Below are positions 55,639 to 64,000 of a stretch of 64,000 bases of DNA, in pieces. The notes beneath the pieces are model-generated. The model saw only the letters and a list, made by a program, of their open reading frames with translations. It did no database searches and was not told where the DNA came from. Origin of the DNA: Lentzea waywayandensis (GTDB lineage: Bacteria > Actinomycetota > Actinomycetes > Mycobacteriales > Pseudonocardiaceae); contig NZ_FOYL01000004.1 of the NCBI RefSeq assembly GCF_900115955.1, positions 496,001 to 560,000 of the forward strand, in the 5' to 3' direction. The translations under genes and the position numbers were made by a program. How positions within the stretch are numbered: position 1 is the first letter of the stretch; each line of letters opens with the position of its first letter.

Positions 55639-58431
55639 ATGAGCACGGACGCGGCGGAGATTCCCGCCTACCGCTACACCGCCGAACTGGCGAACCAGAT
55701 CGAGGAGCGGTGGCAGCGGTACTGGGAGGACCACGGCACCTACCACGCGCCCAACCCCGTTGGAGCGCTCAAGGGTGACGTGCCCGCGGACAAGCTGTTC
55801 GTGCAGGACATGTTCCCGTACCCGAGCGGCGCCGGCCTGCACGTCGGCCACCCGCTGGGCTTCATCGGCACGGACGTCTTCGCGCGGTACCACCGCATGA
55901 ACGGCCGCAACGTGCTGCACACCATGGGTTTCGACGCGTTCGGCCTGCCTGCGGAGCAGTACGCGGTGAAGACCGGTCAGCACCCGCGCAAGACCACCGA
56001 AGAGAACATCAACACGTACCTGCGTCAGATCCGCAGGCTGGGTCTGGGCCACGACGAGCGTCGCCGCATCTCGACGATCGACCCCGAGTACTACAAGTGG
56101 ACCCAGTGGATCTTCCTGCAGATCTTCAACTCCTGGTACGACGTGGACGCGCGCAAGGCTCGTCCGATCGCCGAGTTGATCTCGCAGTTCGAGTCTGGCG
56201 AGCGGGACGTCGAGGGTGGTCGCAAGTGGTCTGAGCTGTCTTTTGCCGACCAGCAAAGGATCTTGGGCGAATTCCGGCTGGCCTACATGTCGGAGGCGCC
56301 CGTCAACTGGTGTCCCGGACTGGGTACTGTGCTGGCGAACGAAGAGGTCACCGCGGACGGTCGCAGTGAGCGTGGCAACTTCCCCGTGTTCAGGAAAAGC
56401 CTGCGCCAGTGGATGATGCGCATCACCGCGTACTCGGACCGGCTGATCGACGACTTGGACCGGCTGGACTGGCCGGACAAGGTCAAGGCCATGCAGCGCA
56501 ACTGGATCGGGCGCTCGCATGGCGCCCGAGTCCGATTCGCGGTGGGAGACGAGAGCATTGAGGTCTTCACGACCCGTCCGGACACGCTGTTCGGTGCGAC
56601 CTACATGGTCCTGGCACCGGAACACCAGCTGGTGGACCAGATTGCGACGCCCGATCGCGTGGCAGACATCGCCGCGTACCGGCGCGCAGCGTCCCTGAAG
56701 TCCGAACTGGACCGTCAGGAGAACAAGGAGAAGACCGGCGTCTTCATCGGGGCATATGCGACAAACCCGGTGAACGGCAAGGAGATCCCGGTCTACATCG
56801 CCGACTACGTGCTGATGGGCTACGGCACCGGCGCGATCATGGCCGTGCCCGGCCAGGACCAGCGTGACTGGGACTTCGCGAAGAAGTTCGACCTGCCGAT
56901 CATCCGCACGGTGCAGCCGTCGGAAGGCTTCGAGGGCGAGGCCTTCACCGGCGACGGACCTGCGGTCAACAGTCGCCAGGAAAATGGGCTCAGCCTGGAC
57001 GGCATGGCGATCGACGACGCCAAGAAGACGATGATCGGCTGGCTGGAGGAGAACGGCCACGGCCACGGCACCGTCCAGTTCAAGCTGCGCGACTGGCTGT
57101 TCAGCCGCCAGCGCTACTGGGGCGAGCCGTTCCCGGTCGTCTACGACGAGGCCGGCACCGCCATCGCGCTGCCCGAGTCGATGCTGCCGATCGAACTGCC
57201 CGAGGTCGACGACTACTCGCCGCGCACCTTCGACCCGGAGGACGCGAACACCGAGCCGTCGCCGCCGCTGTCGCGTGCCACCGAGTGGACGACCATCGAG
57301 CTGGACCTGGGCGACGGCCTGAAGACGTACCGCCGCGACACGAACACCATGCCGAACTGGGCGGGTTCGTGCTGGTACCAGCTGCGCTACGTCGACCCGG
57401 TCGAGACCGAGCGGTTCGTCAACCCGGAGAACGAGAAGTACTGGCTGGGCCCGCGCACGGCCGAGCACGGCCCGACCGACCCCGGCGGCGTCGACCTGTA
57501 CATCGGCGGCGTCGAGCACGCGGTGCTGCACCTGCTGTACTCGCGCTTCTGGCAGAAGGTCCTGTTCGACCTGGGCCACCTGACCGGTGACGAGCCGTAC
57601 CGCCGCCTGTTCAACCAGGGCTACATCCAGGCGTACGCGTACACCGACGCCCGCGGCTTCTACGTGCCCGCGGCCGAGGTCGTCGAGGAGAACGGCAAGT
57701 TCTTCCACAACGGCGAAGAGGTCAACCGCGAGTACGGCAAGATGGGCAAGAGCCTGAACAACGTCGTCACGCCGGACGAGATGTGCGAGAAGTACGGCGC
57801 CGACACCTTCCGGTTCTACGAGATGTCCATGGGCCCGATGGACGTGTCACGTCCGTGGGCGACCAAGGACGTCGTTGGCGCGCAGCGGTTCATGCAGCGT
57901 CTGTGGCGCAACCTGGTCGACGAGACCGACGGCTCACTGCGCGTCACGGACGAAGAGGCGTCCGTGGAAGCGCTGCGCCTGCTGCACAAGACGATCGCCG
58001 GCGTCCACGACGACTACGCGAACCTGCGCTACAACACGGCGGGCGCGAAGCTGATCGAGCTGAACAACTACGTCACCAAGCACTACTCGTCCGGCACGCC
58101 CCGCGCGCTGGCGGAGGCCCTGGTGCTGATGCTGGCTCCGCAGGCCCCGCACGTGGCCGAGGAGCTGTGGTCGAAGCTGGGCAACGACGGCTCGCTGGCG
58201 CACGGCCCGTTCCCGAAGGCCGACGAGCAGTACCTGGTCGAGGACACCGTCGAGTACCCGATCCAGGTCAACGGCAAGGTCCGCTCGCGGGTCGTCGTGT
58301 CGGCGTCCGCGTCGCAGGACGAGATCAAGGCCGCGGCGCTGTCCGAGGAGAAGATCGCCGAGCTGGTCGCCGGTGGCGAGCCGCGCAAGGTGATCGTCGT
58401 CCCCGGCCGCCTGGTGAACATCGTTCTGTAG
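55639..58431 (+). CDS. leuS: Leucyl-tRNA synthetase
   Basis: A 930-residue class I synthetase that charges tRNA-Leu. The HIGH motif appears as GLHVGHPLG and KMSKS as [10 protein letters not shown]; the CP1 editing domain contains [36 protein letters not shown] is in the typical C-terminal domain. ATG 55639 with GAGAGG about 9 bases upstream; an open frame continues 22 codons further but crosses the attenuator. It stands alone between the leader and a 17-bp terminator. Equivalent to Rv0041. Confidence 0.97.
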   Translation: MSTDAAEIPAYRYTAELANQIEERWQRYWEDHGTYHAPNPVGALKGDVPADKLFVQDMFPYPSGAGLHVGHPLGFIGTDVFARYHRMNGRNVLHTMGFDAFGLPAEQYAVKTGQHPRKTTEENINTYLRQIRRLGLGHDERRRISTIDPEYYKWTQWIFLQIFNSWYDVDARKARPIAELISQFESGERDVEGGRKWSELSFADQQRILGEFRLAYMSEAPVNWCPGLGTVLANEEVTADGRSERGNFPVFRKSLRQWMMRITAYSDRLIDDLDRLDWPDKVKAMQRNWIGRSHGARVRFAVGDESIEVFTTRPDTLFGATYMVLAPEHQLVDQIATPDRVADIAAYRRAASLKSELDRQENKEKTGVFIGAYATNPVNGKEIPVYIADYVLMGYGTGAIMAVPGQDQRDWDFAKKFDLPIIRTVQPSEGFEGEAFTGDGPAVNSRQENGLSLDGMAIDDAKKTMIGWLEENGHGHGTVQFKLRDWLFSRQRYWGEPFPVVYDEAGTAIALPESMLPIELPEVDDYSPRTFDPEDANTEPSPPLSRATEWTTIELDLGDGLKTYRRDTNTMPNWAGSCWYQLRYVDPVETERFVNPENEKYWLGPRTAEHGPTDPGGVDLYIGGVEHAVLHLLYSRFWQKVLFDLGHLTGDEPYRRLFNQGYIQAYAYTDARGFYVPAAEVVEENGKFFHNGEEVNREYGKMGKSLNNVVTPDEMCEKYGADTFRFYEMSMGPMDVSRPWATKDVVGAQRFMQRLWRNLVDETDGSLRVTDEEASVEALRLLHKTIAGVHDDYANLRYNTAGAKLIELNNYVTKHYSSGTPRALAEALVLMLAPQAPHVAEELWSKLGNDGSLAHGPFPKADEQYLVEDTVEYPIQVNGKVRSRVVVSASASQDEIKAAALSEEKIAELVAGGEPRKVIVVPGRLVNIVL

Positions 58432-58445
58432 TCACCGCTTGAACG

Positions 58446-58482
58446 TGAGGGGCGCCGCACCTGACAGGTGCGGCGCCCCTCA
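58446..58482. terminator. Bidirectional terminator of leuS and tetR
   Basis: A perfect 17-bp stem, TGAGGGGCGCCGCACCT (58446-58462) with 58466-58482, 3-base loop. It overlaps the stop codon of the convergent tetR gene. No clear T-run. Confidence 0.88.
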
Positions 58483-59193
58483 GGCGTCTTCGGCGAACCC
58501 GATGTCCGTCAGCATCTGGTCGAGCATGCTGTCGAACATCGGCTCCGGGTTGCTCACCGCGAACGGGAACCGTCCGAACACCTCCAGAGCCACGTGCCCG
58601 TACAGCCGGACCCACGACTGGACGACGTGGTAGATCTTGCCCAGGTTGAGGACGGAGTCCTCGACGACGACGCCGTGCACCGACACCGCGTCCATCAGAA
58701 CCTGTTGGAACCTCACCAGGTCCTCGTGCAGGATCTCGGGCACGTCGTCGTCCGCGTGGTTCGCCACCAGATTGGACGCAATCAGCCGACCGGCCAGCTG
58801 CAGGAACACCGAGCCGAACTGGTCGGCGCCGAGCGGGTCTCGGGGCGAGGCGAAGACCAGCGCGAACTCCTGCGGGTGCGCCAGGGCCCAGCGCCGGAAG
58901 GCGTGGCAGACCGCCCTGACCTGGCATCCCACCTGGCCTGACGTGTCCGCGGCGAGGTCCGCGTAGAGAGCCGCCGCCATGTCCGCGCAGATGTCGTCGC
59001 AGAGCTGCCGCAATAGAGCGTCGTGCGAGTCGTAGTAGCGGTACAGGGCGGGCGCGGTGATCCCCAGTTTGCGCGCGATGGCACGCAGGGTAACCGCATC
59101 GCGGCCGCTCTCCACCAAAAGGGCGCGGGCCGCCTGCCGAATCTCACGCTCAGTTTCGGCGCGAAGCCGTTCTCGGCGAGTGGCCTCGGTCAT
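58480..59193 (-). CDS. TetR-family transcriptional regulator
   Basis: A 237-residue repressor. The N-terminal DNA-binding part has IRQAARALLVESGRDAVTLR and AIARKLGITAPALYRYYDSH, a typical TetR helix-turn-helix. The C-terminal domain (AVCHAFRRWALAHPQEFALVF) fits the WHG-type ligand domain. It is divergent from the MMPL transporter gene, with a 112-base shared gap holding an inverted repeat, so it very likely represses that gene and itself. Ligand unknown. ATG start. Confidence 0.92.
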   Translation of the reverse strand: MTEATRRERLRAETEREIRQAARALLVESGRDAVTLRAIARKLGITAPALYRYYDSHDALLRQLCDDICADMAAALYADLAADTSGQVGCQVRAVCHAFRRWALAHPQEFALVFASPRDPLGADQFGSVFLQLAGRLIASNLVANHADDDVPEILHEDLVRFQQVLMDAVSVHGVVVEDSVLNLGKIYHVVQSWVRLYGHVALEVFGRFPFAVSNPEPMFDSMLDQMLTDIGFAEDA

Positions 59194-59243
59194 ATGTCAC
59201 TCCATCGGGTTGTAGACCCCGTCCATGGACCCGTACGGTTTCA

Positions 59244-59268
59244 GTGAACGGTGTTTACAAGAGTTCAC
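59244..59268. promoter_or_regulatory. Candidate TetR operator
   Basis: GTGAAC (59244-59249) and GTTCAC (59263-59268) form a 6-bp inverted repeat with a 13-base spacer, in the tetR-MMPL gap. TTTACA inside it could be a -35 of the MMPL promoter. Size fits a TetR dimer site; assignment is inferred. Confidence 0.45.
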
Positions 59269-59305
59269 GGGATTAACAGAACGGTAACCCAGGAGGCCGT
59301 CGTCG

Positions 59306-61429
59306 ATGTTCGCGAAGTGGGGATCTATCGCATATCGCCGCCGGTGGGTGGTGTTGATCGCGACCGTACTGCTCGCCGTGATCGGCGGTGTGTGGGGCAT
59401 CGGCGTGTTCGACAAGCTCAGCCAGGGTGGCTACGAGGCTCCCTCCTCTGAGGCGGCGCGGGCCGACAAGGTAGCCGAGGAGGCGTTCGGGCGGCAGAAC
59501 GGTGACGTGATCGTCATTTATCGCGGCGACTTCGCGAACCCGCTCGAGCTCAAGAAGGTCGCCGATCACATCAGCGGCTTCCCGAAGGACGACGTGCTCA
59601 AGGCCGTCGGGCCGGTGCCGTCCGACGACAAGCAGCAGGCGCTCGTCGCCATCACGCTCAGCAGCGGTGACTCGAACGAGCAGATCAAGCAGTTCCAGGA
59701 CATCCAGTCACAGCTGAAGGTCGACGGCTTCAGCGAGCAGGTCGGCGGGCTCGTGCCCACCCAGAAGGCCATCAACGACATGTCCCAGGAGGACCTGACG
59801 CGCGCCGAGATGTTCTCGCTGCCGCTGGTCCTGCTGCTGCTCGTGATCATCTTCGGTGGTCTCGTGGCGGCGTCGCTGCCGGTCGTCGTCGGCGGTCTCG
59901 CGATCATGGGCTCGCTCGGCGTGCTGCACGCCGTGGCTCTCTTCACCGACGTCAACTCGTTCGCGGTCAACGTCGCGTCGCTGCTCGGCCTGGGCATGGC
60001 GATCGACTACGGCCTGTTCATGGTCGGCCGGTTCCGCGAGGAGCTCGCTCAGGGCCGCACGACCGAACAAGCCGTCGGACGCACGGTCGCAAGCGCCGGC
60101 CGCACTGTCGTGTTCAGCGCGACGCTGCTGGTCATCGCGTTGGCCGGCCTGCTGCTCTTCCCGCACGGCTTCCTGAAGTCCCTCGCGTACGGCGGTGTGT
60201 CGTCGGTCGCGATCGCGGCGCTGGTCTCGGTCACGCTGCTGCCCGCGTTGCTCGGCGTGCTCGGCCACCGGGTCGACAAGCTCGCCATGCCGTGGCGCAA
60301 GAAGGAACCGAGCGAACGCGGGTGGCGCAGGCTCAGCACCAAGGTCATGAAGCGGCCCGTGCTGATCGCCGTGCCGATCATCGGTGTGCTGCTCGCGCTC
60401 GGCTCGCCGTTCCTCGGCGTGCAGTTCGGCCAGGTCACCGAGAAGGTCCTGCCCGAGGGCAACGCCGTGCGCGTGGCCACCGAGAACATCAACCAGAACT
60501 TCTCGGCGCTCTCCAACACCGGCTTCAAGATCGTCATCAAGGGTGGTGACCAGGCCGCCGTCCAGGAGTACCTGGGCAAGGTCAAGGACGTGCCCGGCGT
60601 CGGCGAGGTCCAGCCGACGGGTGCGGACAAGGGCGTCACGGCCGCGGCCGCCGGTCTGGACAACGACGCGCTGAGCGAGGAGTCGAAGCAGGCGCTCAAG
60701 GACGTCCGCGCACTGCCTGCCCCGCCTGGAGCCGAGGTGCTGGTCGGCGGCAACACCGCGACGGTCAGCGACTCGCTCGACGCCATCGCGGACGGGCTGC
60801 CGTTGATGGTCACGTTGCTGGTCGGCGCGACGCTGATCCTGATGTTCCTGGCGTTCGGCTCGGTCGTGCTGCCGATCAAGGCCGTGCTGATGAGCGCGCT
60901 GTCGCTCTCGGCGACGTTCGGCGTGCTCGTGTGGATCTTCCAGGAGGGCCACGGCGCCGACCTGCTCGGCGTCACACCGGGGCCGCTGGAATCCGGCATC
61001 GTCGTGCTGATGGCGGCCATCGTGTTCGGTCTGTCGACGGACTACGAGGTCTTCCTGCTCAGCAGGATGGTCGAGGCCCGCGGTCAGGGCGCTTCCACGG
61101 AGGAAGCGGTGACCACCGGCCTGGCCAAGACCGGCCGGGTGATCACCTCGGCCGCGCTGCTGCTGATCGTGGTGACCGGCGCGTTCGCGTTCTCGCAGGT
61201 CGCGATGATGCGGTTCGTCGGTGTCGGCATGATCCTCGCGCTGGCGCTCGACGCCACGGTCGTCCGGATGCTGCTCGTGCCCGCCGTGATGAAGCTGCTC
61301 GGCAACGCCGCGTGGTGGTCACCCGGTCCGCTCAAGCGGATCCAGGAACGCCTCGCGCTTCACGACGAGCCGGCCGACCTCGACGACCCGTTCGACGACG
61401 AGGTCCGCAAGCCGGTCGCCGTCGGCTGA
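59306..61429 (+). CDS. MMPL-family RND transporter
   Basis: A 707-residue membrane protein with about twelve helices in two halves, each with a large extracellular loop. Proton-relay pairs are in LGLGMAIDYGLFMVGRFREE and FGLSTDYEVFLLSRMVEARG. This size and pattern match the shorter actinobacterial MMPL/ActII-3 type, which exports lipids, antibiotics or siderophores. Substrate unknown. ATG with AGGAGG 10 bases upstream. The last 70 bases overlap the convergent propeller gene. Probably controlled by the divergent TetR protein. Confidence 0.93.
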   Translation: MFAKWGSIAYRRRWVVLIATVLLAVIGGVWGIGVFDKLSQGGYEAPSSEAARADKVAEEAFGRQNGDVIVIYRGDFANPLELKKVADHISGFPKDDVLKAVGPVPSDDKQQALVAITLSSGDSNEQIKQFQDIQSQLKVDGFSEQVGGLVPTQKAINDMSQEDLTRAEMFSLPLVLLLLVIIFGGLVAASLPVVVGGLAIMGSLGVLHAVALFTDVNSFAVNVASLLGLGMAIDYGLFMVGRFREELAQGRTTEQAVGRTVASAGRTVVFSATLLVIALAGLLLFPHGFLKSLAYGGVSSVAIAALVSVTLLPALLGVLGHRVDKLAMPWRKKEPSERGWRRLSTKVMKRPVLIAVPIIGVLLALGSPFLGVQFGQVTEKVLPEGNAVRVATENINQNFSALSNTGFKIVIKGGDQAAVQEYLGKVKDVPGVGEVQPTGADKGVTAAAAGLDNDALSEESKQALKDVRALPAPPGAEVLVGGNTATVSDSLDAIADGLPLMVTLLVGATLILMFLAFGSVVLPIKAVLMSALSLSATFGVLVWIFQEGHGADLLGVTPGPLESGIVVLMAAIVFGLSTDYEVFLLSRMVEARGQGASTEEAVTTGLAKTGRVITSAALLLIVVTGAFAFSQVAMMRFVGVGMILALALDATVVRMLLVPAVMKLLGNAAWWSPGPLKRIQERLALHDEPADLDDPFDDEVRKPVAVG

Positions 61430-62442
61430 CCGGGCGGGAAGGCGATCATGGCCGCGTCGAACTGGCGCGGCCTCGCCTCCTGCAGTTCGCCCGTCTTCAT
61501 CCGGTACGTGGTGAGCACCGCGTTCGTGCTGTCCAGGACCGTCGTCGTCGTGCCGGTGGCGAGGAAGACCCTCGTGTCACCCGGCGCGATGGCGACGCTC
61601 GGCGAGTCGATGCGCAAGCGTTCGCGCACCGTCATGGTCGCCGCGTCGACGACCACGACCGAACGTTCCTTCGGCAGCGTCAGGTAGATCGTCGCGCCGT
61701 CCGGGGTGACGGCGACGCTGCCCGCTCCCCTGCCCGCGTCCAGCGTGCCGACGACCTTGTTCGTGGTCGTGTCGATCACCGACAGCGTGCCGGGCGTCTT
61801 CTCGCCGAGGCGCATGCTGCTCACGTAGAGGCGCTTGCCGTCCGGCGAGATCGCGAGGTGCTGCGGCAGCCCGCCGACCTGCACCGTCGAGGTCTGGAAC
61901 GCCGTCGCCGTGTCGACCAGGCCGACCGTGCCGTCCTGGGAGTTGGCGACGTAGAGGATCTTGTTGTCCGGGTGGACGGCGAGACCCTGCGGCTGCCCGC
62001 CCGCCTTGATCACCGCGACCATCTGGAAGTTCTCGGGGTTCACCACCGCGATGCCGCCGCTGGCCGAGACGTAGAGCCGCTGGCCGTCCGGGCGCATCGC
62101 CGCGTGCGAGAGCTGGACCTGGGTGAAGAGCCGATCGACGATCTCGCCGGTGGCCGGGTCGACCACGGTGATCGCGCCGGTCCACCCGTTGATCACGTAG
62201 AGGCGCCGCCCGTCCGGAGACACGGCGACCCCCGTCGCGCGGCCTCCGGTGTCGGCTTGCGTGAGAACGGCGCCGTTGCGGGTGTCCACGACCTGGACGA
62301 GACCGGTCTTTCCCACCACGTACGCAAGCGGTGCGACCGATGCGGAAGAAGTGGTTGTGTACTCGTGCCCTTGGTGAACACCCGTCGCCGCGAAGGCCGC
62401 TGAGAGCGCTAGAACCGCGGCCACGAGGCGTGGCTTTGCCAT
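61360..62442 (-). CDS. Secreted YVTN/YncE-type beta-propeller protein
   Basis: A 360-residue protein with a signal peptide (LVAAVLALSAAFAATGVHQG) and about seven repeats of the type GVAVSPDGRRLYVINGWTGA, HLAISPDGKRLYVSS, VAVTPDGATIYLT, that is the YVTN/NHL-like beta-propeller. Exported or loosely surface-bound; ligand unknown. Its Ser/Gly-rich C-terminal 23 codons overlap the MMPL 3' end. ATG start. Upstream is the DUF2339 gene on the same strand, separated by a hairpin. Confidence 0.82.
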   Translation of the reverse strand: MAKPRLVAAVLALSAAFAATGVHQGHEYTTTSSASVAPLAYVVGKTGLVQVVDTRNGAVLTQADTGGRATGVAVSPDGRRLYVINGWTGAITVVDPATGEIVDRLFTQVQLSHAAMRPDGQRLYVSASGGIAVVNPENFQMVAVIKAGGQPQGLAVHPDNKILYVANSQDGTVGLVDTATAFQTSTVQVGGLPQHLAISPDGKRLYVSSMRLGEKTPGTLSVIDTTTNKVVGTLDAGRGAGSVAVTPDGATIYLTLPKERSVVVVDAATMTVRERLRIDSPSVAIAPGDTRVFLATGTTTTVLDSTNAVLTTYRMKTGELQEARPRQFDAAMIAFPPGQPTATGLRTSSSNGSSRSAGSS

Positions 62443-62522
62443 ACGCCCGATGGGAACACTTCCGGGTGCTTTCGATCCACTTCAGTCACTCGGTCGAGGG
62501 AAATCTTTGCCTGGATGTAGTA

Positions 62523-62559
62523 CGACCGTCGCCCGCGACGGCGGCGCGGGCGACGGTCG
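62523..62559. terminator. Hairpin after the DUF2339 gene
   Basis: A perfect 15-bp stem, CGACCGTCGCCCGCG (62523-62537) with CGCGGGCGACGGTCG (62545-62559), 7-base loop and no T-run, just past the DUF2339 stop on the minus strand. Likely terminator. Confidence 0.75.
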
Positions 62560-62564
62560 CACGA

Positions 62565-64000
62565 TCAGTAAGAGGGCGGAGCCACCGGTTTGGATTCATA
62601 CGACTCGGGATTCTTCGCGGATGTCACCAGTTTGGCGTAACGGGCGCCCGCGGTGAGCAGGACCAGACCGGCGCCGAGGAACGCCAGCACGCGGGCGATG
62701 CCGTCGAGCGCGGAGAGGTCGAACAGCACCAGCTTCACGACCGCGGCACCGACCAGGATCAGGCCGGAGATCCGCAGCGCCTTGTTGTTGATGCCCCTGA
62801 CCAGCAGGAACAACGCGGCGATCGTCCACGACACGGTGACCACCGAGTGTCCGAAGAGGAACCCGGTCTCGTTCGGCGACACCAGCAGCGCCGCGCACAG
62901 CACCGCGCCCGCCGCGCCGTAGAGCAGCACGAGCCCGGAGACGATCCACGGGAACGGGTGCTTGGCCGGTTCGCTCAGCACCTGCATCTTCAGCGCGGCC
63001 CACGGCAGGACGGCCGCGAACACGGCCAGCACGACCGCCGTCACCAGCCCGGCCGCGTAGTCGCCGGCCTCGACGGTGCTGAAGAAGCGCGGTTCCTGCA
63101 CCAGCCACGTGATCGGCACGGCCAGCCCGATCGTCATGAAGAACCCCAGCAGGCCGAACGCCACGGCCCCGACCAGCGCGCTCTTCTTGTTCAGCCGCGC
63201 CGCGAGCACCGCCAGCAGCACCGCCTCAGCCAGCACGATCGCCGTGCGGACGTTGCCGTCGAGTGCGATCAGCGTGGTCTGGCACAACGCGAGCATGCCC
63301 GCCGCACCGGCCGCCGTCGTGAACCCGCGCGGCAGGTCGGGGACCATCCAGATCGCCAGCAGCACGGCGGCGACCACACCGGCGAGGATCGAGTTGGCCG
63401 GGTCCTTGAGCAGCGTCGTCGCGAACAGGGCCGGCAACGCCGAACCCGCGATCAACGCCACCGCGACGATGTCGTCAGGCCGCTTGCGGATCGTCAGGAA
63501 CGCGACGGCGATGCCGACGACGGTCGTGGCCGCCGCGACGCCGACCACGGTCCACTCGTAGGAGCGCGGGATGGCGTTCGCGGTGGTGAGCAGCGAGGCG
63601 AGGATCGTGGGGAAGCCGCCGGCGATCGCGAGGCCCGGCCAGTTGCGCTTGATCTGGACCGGCGTGCTGGCCATCTTCAGCACCAGCAGGAAGCCGACGA
63701 GCAGGACCGTGAAGCCCTCGGTGATGATCGGTGAGCACAGGGCACAAGCTGCGACGACGGTGACCGCGAGCGCTTGCGAGTCCCACTTCAGCGCGAGCAC
63801 GACACCGGCTGCCGCGACGGCGAGTCCGACGACCAGGCCCACGCCTTCCGGCAGGTACCCGTACAGGCTCGTCGCGGCGATCACGTCCAGGTAGAGACCG
63901 GCGAAACCGGTGAAGGCCAGCGCCATCGCACCGGTACGACCGGCGGGGTTGCGGTGCAGCCACATGCCGATGCCGACCATCGCGCCGCTGAACACCGCAC
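62565..64000 (-). CDS. DUF2339 multi-pass membrane protein, 5' end missing
   Basis: At least 478 residues, with about fourteen hydrophobic segments, continue past the window edge. Repeated patterns of the type LLAVLAARLNKKSALVG and VVLLFVRGI-like loops with RISGLILVGAAVVKLVLFDL and the C-terminal ARVLAFLGAGLVLL are typical of the DUF2339 family of large actinobacterial membrane proteins. Function unknown. The true start is outside the window. Confidence 0.75.
   Translation of the reverse strand, partial: AVFSGAMVGIGMWLHRNPAGRTGAMALAFTGFAGLYLDVIAATSLYGYLPEGVGLVVGLAVAAAGVVLALKWDSQALAVTVVAACALCSPIITEGFTVLLVGFLLVLKMASTPVQIKRNWPGLAIAGGFPTILASLLTTANAIPRSYEWTVVGVAAATTVVGIAVAFLTIRKRPDDIVAVALIAGSALPALFATTLLKDPANSILAGVVAAVLLAIWMVPDLPRGFTTAAGAAGMLALCQTTLIALDGNVRTAIVLAEAVLLAVLAARLNKKSALVGAVAFGLLGFFMTIGLAVPITWLVQEPRFFSTVEAGDYAAGLVTAVVLAVFAAVLPWAALKMQVLSEPAKHPFPWIVSGLVLLYGAAGAVLCAALLVSPNETGFLFGHSVVTVSWTIAALFLLVRGINNKALRISGLILVGAAVVKLVLFDLSALDGIARVLAFLGAGLVLLTAGARYAKLVTSAKNPESYESKPVAPPSY

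Overview
The window is high-GC actinobacterial chromosome around the replication origin. Protein similarity and gene order point to the Pseudonocardiales, probably a Lentzea/Saccharothrix/Actinosynnema-type organism. This is inferred from recognised families and synteny; no search was run. Gene order largely matches Mycobacterium tuberculosis Rv0001-Rv0018c on the left of dnaA and Rv3924c-Rv3907c on the right. Many genes start with GTG and overlap as ATGA or GTGA.

Left arm (1-26353). First comes the serine/threonine kinase and cell-wall block: end of pstP, rodA, pbpA, pknA, pknB. Then trpG/pabA and an FprA-type ferredoxin-NADP reductase behind a near-consensus iron box. A small duplicated gene family follows, with the wreck of a third copy. 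Next are a class E sortase with a small membrane partner, crgA, a PH-domain protein, a rhomboid protease, ppiA, a CwsA-like membrane protein, a DUF2020 lipoprotein and DoxX. tRNA-Ala, a DLW-39 micropeptide and tRNA-Ile lie between copies of a double-hairpin repeat. The replication block DUF3566, gyrA, gyrB, dciA, recF, gnd, dnaN runs on the minus strand.

Origin (26354-27160). The dnaN-dnaA gap has degenerate DnaA boxes, a low-GC palindromic patch and an unusual array of eleven CCCGGG-core repeats, mostly CCCGGGTG. More DnaA boxes lie upstream of dnaA, in dciA and near crgA.

Right arm (27161-64000). rpmH, rnpA, yidD, yidC, jag are followed by a 1.4-kb insertion of repeats, a cysteine phosphatase gene and parS sites, which separates jag from rsmG, parA, parB. 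Then come a Ddl-like ligase, an aminotransferase, GNAT, cwlM, trxA, trxB, an anti-sigma factor, sigM, a free-standing pseudokinase, murJ, DUF6049, a Nudix hydrolase and pcnA. After this the order changes to a block that in M. tuberculosis is Rv0037c-Rv0041 (MFS, YqgE, SdpI, leuS), interrupted by an internally deleted TnpB gene. leuS has a leucine-rich leader peptide and a terminator hairpin, which suggests attenuation. The window ends with a TetR-MMPL pair, a beta-propeller protein and a truncated DUF2339 membrane protein.

Functionally, the window joins chromosome replication and segregation (dnaA, dnaN, recF, gyrase, dciA, parABS) to polar cell-wall growth under Ser/Thr kinase control (pstP, pknA/B, rodA/pbpA, crgA, cwlM, murJ with its pseudokinase).
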